A stretch of DNA of 64,000 bases. It comes from Deminuibacter soli. GTDB lineage: Bacteria; Bacteroidota; Bacteroidia; Chitinophagales; Chitinophagaceae. The notes under the pieces are model-generated. The model was given only the letters and a program-made list of their open reading frames with translations. It made no database searches and was not told where the DNA came from. Positions 61,121 to 64,000 of the stretch are shown here, in pieces. The stretch lies in contig NZ_QTJU01000001.1 in the NCBI RefSeq assembly GCF_003412455.1, positions 248,001-312,000 of the forward strand. Direction: 5' to 3'. The stretch's first letter is position 1; each line of letters opens with the position of its first letter. A program made the translations under genes and the position numbers.

Positions 61121-62308
61121 TTAAGGCTCTTTCTCCTCTTTGTCTTCCTTATCACTGCCGCGGATGGTACGGGCCTTGTTTAAGGCATAGTTGCCGTACT
61201 TGTTTTTAACTGCATCGATGGCTTTGTACAGGTTGTTTTTTTTCTCCGCATCATCAAACAGGCTGCCTTGCATGGCATGGTTGGTTAAATCGCTCAGCCG
61301 CACCCCCATCAGGCGTATTTTATTGCCTTTGCGGTATAGCTTATGGTATAAATCTTTTGCAACAGGTATCAGTTCATCGTCACGGAAAGTATAATCGATA
61401 GATACCTGGCGCGAGGTAGTTTCAAAATTGGGATAGCGCAGTTTAACGGTAATGCAGCCGGCAAGTTTTTCATCCTGCCTGAGTTCGTAGGCTACTTTCT
61501 CTGTCATACGCACCAGCTCGCTTAACAGGAAGGCTTCATCATCGGTGTTTTCATGAAAGGTATTCTCGGTGGAAATTGATTTGGCTTCATGATAAGGCTG
61601 AACAATACCCTCATGTTTGCCGTGGGCTTTATGCCATAATTCGGCACCGTAATTACCCAGTACTGCTTCCATTTGCTCAACGGTACGCTGCGCAATATCG
61701 CGTATGTAAAAGATGCCTGCATTTTTAAGCGTTTCTTCCGTATGCTTGCCTACACCCGGTATTTTACCCACTTTTAAGGGACCCAGGAAGTCCTTTTCCA
61801 TACCAGGTTGTACGAATATATAGCCATTGGGTTTGGCCTCGTCTGTGGCAATTTTCGCGATCATTTTATTGGATGCAAGCGCAAAAGAAATGGGGAGTTT
61901 GGTTCGTTCAATGATCGACTGCCTGAGTTCGATTGTCCACTGGTAAGGATTGAAGAATTTATCCATCCCGGTAAGATCAAGGTAAAATTCATCGATGGAA
62001 GCCTTTTCAAACAGTGGTGCCTTTGCAGCAATAATTTCAGTCACCATACGCGAGTAACGACTGTATTCACCACGTGTACCGCGTACCAGCACTGCCTGCG
62101 GACAAAGCTGCAATGCTTTCTTCATCGGCATGGCGCTGTGCACACCAAATTTGCGTGCCTCGTAACTGCAGGCAGCCACCACGCCTCTTTCGCGCGAGCC
62201 GCCAACAAGCACTGGAAGCCCCTTGAGCGCAGGGTTGTTCAGTACTTCCACACTCACAAAAAACGAATCCAGGTCAAAATGGGCAATATAGCGCTGCTGC
62301 GGTTGCAT
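61121..62308 (-). CDS. dinB: DNA polymerase IV
   Basis: This 395-residue Y-family polymerase performs translesion synthesis. Metal-binding acidic residues are visible: D12 in FDLDSFFVSVE and D106-E107 in SIDEFYLDLTG. The helix-hairpin-helix KIPGVGKHTEETLKNAG and a little-finger domain follow. The C-terminus carries a lysine/glutamate tail but no clear beta-clamp motif was recognised beyond QGSLFDD (about 352-358), which resembles QxxLF. Confidence 0.95.
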   Translation of the reverse strand: MQPQQRYIAHFDLDSFFVSVEVLNNPALKGLPVLVGGSRERGVVAACSYEARKFGVHSAMPMKKALQLCPQAVLVRGTRGEYSRYSRMVTEIIAAKAPLFEKASIDEFYLDLTGMDKFFNPYQWTIELRQSIIERTKLPISFALASNKMIAKIATDEAKPNGYIFVQPGMEKDFLGPLKVGKIPGVGKHTEETLKNAGIFYIRDIAQRTVEQMEAVLGNYGAELWHKAHGKHEGIVQPYHEAKSISTENTFHENTDDEAFLLSELVRMTEKVAYELRQDEKLAGCITVKLRYPNFETTSRQVSIDYTFRDDELIPVAKDLYHKLYRKGNKIRLMGVRLSDLTNHAMQGSLFDDAEKKNNLYKAIDAVKNKYGNYALNKARTIRGSDKEDKEEKEP

Positions 62309-62367
62309 CAGCTGCTAAGTTAGTTAGCAAAGCGCAAACAGCATGCAAATTCCGGGGAAAATGAAAG

Positions 62368-62886
62368 CTACCCTTCCCTGTAAATATCCAGCAAACCTTC
62401 CGGCAGGTTCAGGAACACTTCAAACTTATCGCGGTCAATGCGGTCGAGGGTTTCATCGTGCAGGGGAAGCAGGGCTTCCTTGCCGTTCAGGTTTACCTGC
62501 AGCAGGGTTTGATGGGGTTGTTCAATTACTTCGTTTACTTTGCCCACAGGCTCACCTTCGTTGTACACCAGGTAGCCCAGCAGGGAAATGGGAGAATTTT
62601 TGTTTACTACCTTGGCAAAATCGGCCTGCAGCAGCCATACATTTTTGGCCAGCAGCTTGTGTGCAGCTTCTTTGGAGGTAATACCATCCAGCATAAACAA
62701 CAGTTCTTCAGTGCCTTTGGGTTTTACGGCGGTAATAAAGTAAGGGAGATAACTGCCCTTTTTTTCTTCTATAAACAGGGCCTCCACATCTTTAAACTGG
62801 GTGCGGCCAAGGGCGTGTACAACAATCACTTCACCGGCAACGCCAAAAGTGGCTACCAGCTTGCCTATATGAACATATTCCGTCAT
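62368..62886 (-). CDS. rimM: Ribosome maturation factor RimM
   Basis: This 172-residue protein has an N-terminal RimM domain (IGKLVATFGVAGEVIVVHALG) and a C-terminal PRC-barrel (LLGYLVYNEGEPVGKVNEVIE...KEALLPLHDE). It assists assembly of the 30S head. The ATG at 62886 is chosen; the frame open to 62943 lacks homology. It follows rpsP, with a hairpin between them. Confidence 0.94.
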   Translation of the reverse strand: MTEYVHIGKLVATFGVAGEVIVVHALGRTQFKDVEALFIEEKKGSYLPYFITAVKPKGTEELLFMLDGITSKEAAHKLLAKNVWLLQADFAKVVNKNSPISLLGYLVYNEGEPVGKVNEVIEQPHQTLLQVNLNGKEALLPLHDETLDRIDRDKFEVFLNLPEGLLDIYREG

Positions 62887-62969
62887 AATAATACGATGGT
62901 TAGATAGAACGATGATTGAATGGTTAAACAAACCATTGAGCAATAAAACAATAGAGACAGGTATAAAAT

Positions 62970-63003
62970 AAAAGTCCCAAACAAAACTTTGTATGGGACT
63001 TTT
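62970..63003 (-). terminator. Hairpin between rpsP and rimM
   Basis: AAAAGTCCCA (62970-62979) with TGGGACTTTT (62994-63003) is followed by TATTTTAT on the minus strand. It is 25 bp after the rpsP stop and may terminate or attenuate before rimM. Confidence 0.65.
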
Positions 63004-63027
63004 ACTATGGTATTCTGTTGATTACGA

Positions 63028-63483
63028 TTAAGCTTCAGCAGAACCAGAACCTTCAGCAGGCTGATCGCGCTGAACTCTCTTTACAGGAGCCTGCGGACGA
63101 CGTGCACGCTGAGTCTTTCTGTGATCATCGTGGCGCTGCTTTAATTTAGTCTCATGTTCTTCGTGCCACTTAGCGAATTTCGCCATAGCAGCAGCTTCAT
63201 CAAACAATCCCAGTTTCACACCTCTTAAAAGGTGTTTCAGGTACAATACGCCTTTGAAAGAAAGGATCCTGCGTACAGTATCGGTAGGCTGTGCACCTTT
63301 GTGCAGCCATTCCAATGCTTTCTGACGATCTAAACTGATAGATGCAGGTACTGTAAGCGGATTGTACGTACCGATTTTCTGGATGAATTTACCATCGCGG
63401 GGTGCACGGGCGTCGGCTACTACTATAAAGTAGAAAGGCCTCTTTTTGCTGCCGTGTCTCTGAAGTCTCATTTTTACTGCCAT
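63028..63483 (-). CDS. rpsP: 30S ribosomal protein S16
   Basis: This 151-residue S16 has the conserved N-terminus [36 protein letters not shown]. It is longer than the approximately 80-residue E. coli protein because of a C-terminal lysine/arginine/glutamate-rich extension, as usual in Bacteroidota. It binds 16S rRNA early in assembly. It is followed by rimM, the common order. Confidence 0.96.
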   Translation of the reverse strand: MAVKMRLQRHGSKKRPFYFIVVADARAPRDGKFIQKIGTYNPLTVPASISLDRQKALEWLHKGAQPTDTVRRILSFKGVLYLKHLLRGVKLGLFDEAAAMAKFAKWHEEHETKLKQRHDDHRKTQRARRPQAPVKRVQRDQPAEGSGSAEA

Positions 63484-63639
63484 GTAAATAGAAATTTAAA
63501 GGCTGAACAAATTAGGTTAACAAAATAGTGGACGGCGAAGGTAATAGAACTATTCAAAAATTCCAAGTTTCACAACCCAACTTTAATGATTTATTCATCA
63601 AAATTTATGAAAGGTACAAGGTGTAACCCTTGCTGCCAT

Positions 63640-64000
63640 TTATTTACGTCCCATTAGTCCCTGCATGCGGCCCATCGGCATCTTATTCATCATTTTCATC
63701 ATCTGTCGCATCTGGTCAAACTGTTTCATAAATGCGTTCACTTCGCTCATTTCCTTACCTGCGCCTTTGGCAATACGCTGGCGGCGGCTTGGATTGATGC
63801 TGTCGGGGTTGGCACGTTCAAACGGGGTCATGGAATTGATAATGGCTTCAATTCCCTTAAACGCATCGTCGCTGATATCAATATCCTTAATGGCCTTGCC
63901 CACACCGGGAATCATGCCCATCAGGTCTTTGATATTACCCATTTTTTTGATCTGTTGCAGCTGATCAAGAAAATCCTGGAAATCGAACTGGTTTTTGCGG
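63640..64000 (-). CDS. ffh: Signal recognition particle protein Ffh, C-terminal part (cut by window)
   Basis: Only the M domain is inside the window, about 119 codons. The frame continues beyond the internal ATG at 63942 to the window edge (NQFDFQDFLDQLQQIKKMG), so that ATG is not the start. The methionine-rich signal-sequence groove and SRP-RNA binding part are visible: INPSRRQRIAKGAG and MRQMMKMMNKMPMGRMQGLMGRK. It targets membrane proteins to the translocon. The order ffh-rpsP-rimM is common. Confidence 0.95.
   Translation of the reverse strand, partial: RKNQFDFQDFLDQLQQIKKMGNIKDLMGMIPGVGKAIKDIDISDDAFKGIEAIINSMTPFERANPDSINPSRRQRIAKGAGKEMSEVNAFMKQFDQMRQMMKMMNKMPMGRMQGLMGRK

Noticed and set aside
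1-64000. CRISPR arrays, tRNA or rRNA genes
   Set aside because: No regularly spaced repeats of CRISPR type and no tRNA or rRNA signatures were noticed on reading. A dedicated scan was not possible.

Overview
The window reads as chromosome of a Bacteroidota bacterium, most likely family Chitinophagaceae. The evidence is a 14-subunit complex I locus with the short NuoG of this phylum, an ExbB/ExbD/ExbD/TonB/TonB cluster, lipoproteins with Bacteroidota-type lipoboxes, and several start regions preceded by the phylum's -7 promoter box TAnnTTTG instead of Shine-Dalgarno sequences. No tRNA, rRNA or CRISPR array was seen. The family-level placement is inference.

Positions 1-22,887 are accessory DNA lying against the 3' end of mnmE, a classical island integration site. 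Read from mnmE leftwards, the island holds: repeated GGCAAC motifs; an excisionase-like gene broken by an in-frame TAA; a tyrosine recombinase with an overlapping companion gene; two small HTH genes; a VirE-N/DUF3987 primase-helicase-like protein; and then a nine-gene, tightly packed minus-strand operon (7,552-17,019). That operon encodes mobile mystery proteins A (HTH) and B (Fic), a nuclease-methyltransferase fusion with its specificity subunit (BcgI-like architecture), a HEPN protein, a catalytically degenerate prokaryotic Argonaute, a second HEPN protein, a HARE-HTH/PD-(D/E)XK nuclease and a CoiA-like membrane protein. This is the most interesting locus of the window: a candidate composite defence system. 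Further left are a seven-gene redox/hydrolase operon led by an AraC regulator (2,019-7,175), about 1 kb of structured non-coding DNA, and two small orphan genes. Gene modules in this stretch are separated by a family of palindromes that share the apical-loop motif GCTTTGTGTG.

Positions 22,888-34,000 are ordinary core genome: mnmE, two TonB paralogues, two ExbD, one ExbB, a large secreted zinc metalloprotease, two small BON-domain proteins and a MacB-type permease.

Positions 34,063-48,790 encode complex I. nuoA is cut off by its own terminator, and nuoBCDEFGHIJKLMN follows from a separate promoter. Two foreign genes sit inside the run: a VOC-family gene between nuoE and nuoF, and a GxxExxY gene between nuoF and nuoG whose flanks form imperfect inverted repeats.

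Positions 48,940-64,000 carry housekeeping genes: a TPR protein, a PstS-like lipoprotein, a small membrane protein, a low-molecular-weight tyrosine phosphatase, hisS, a lipoprotein, a thiolase, rlmN (possibly leaderless), two pseudouridine synthases, an NYN-domain protein, a 1-Cys peroxiredoxin, DNA polymerase IV, rimM, rpsP and the 3' end of ffh.
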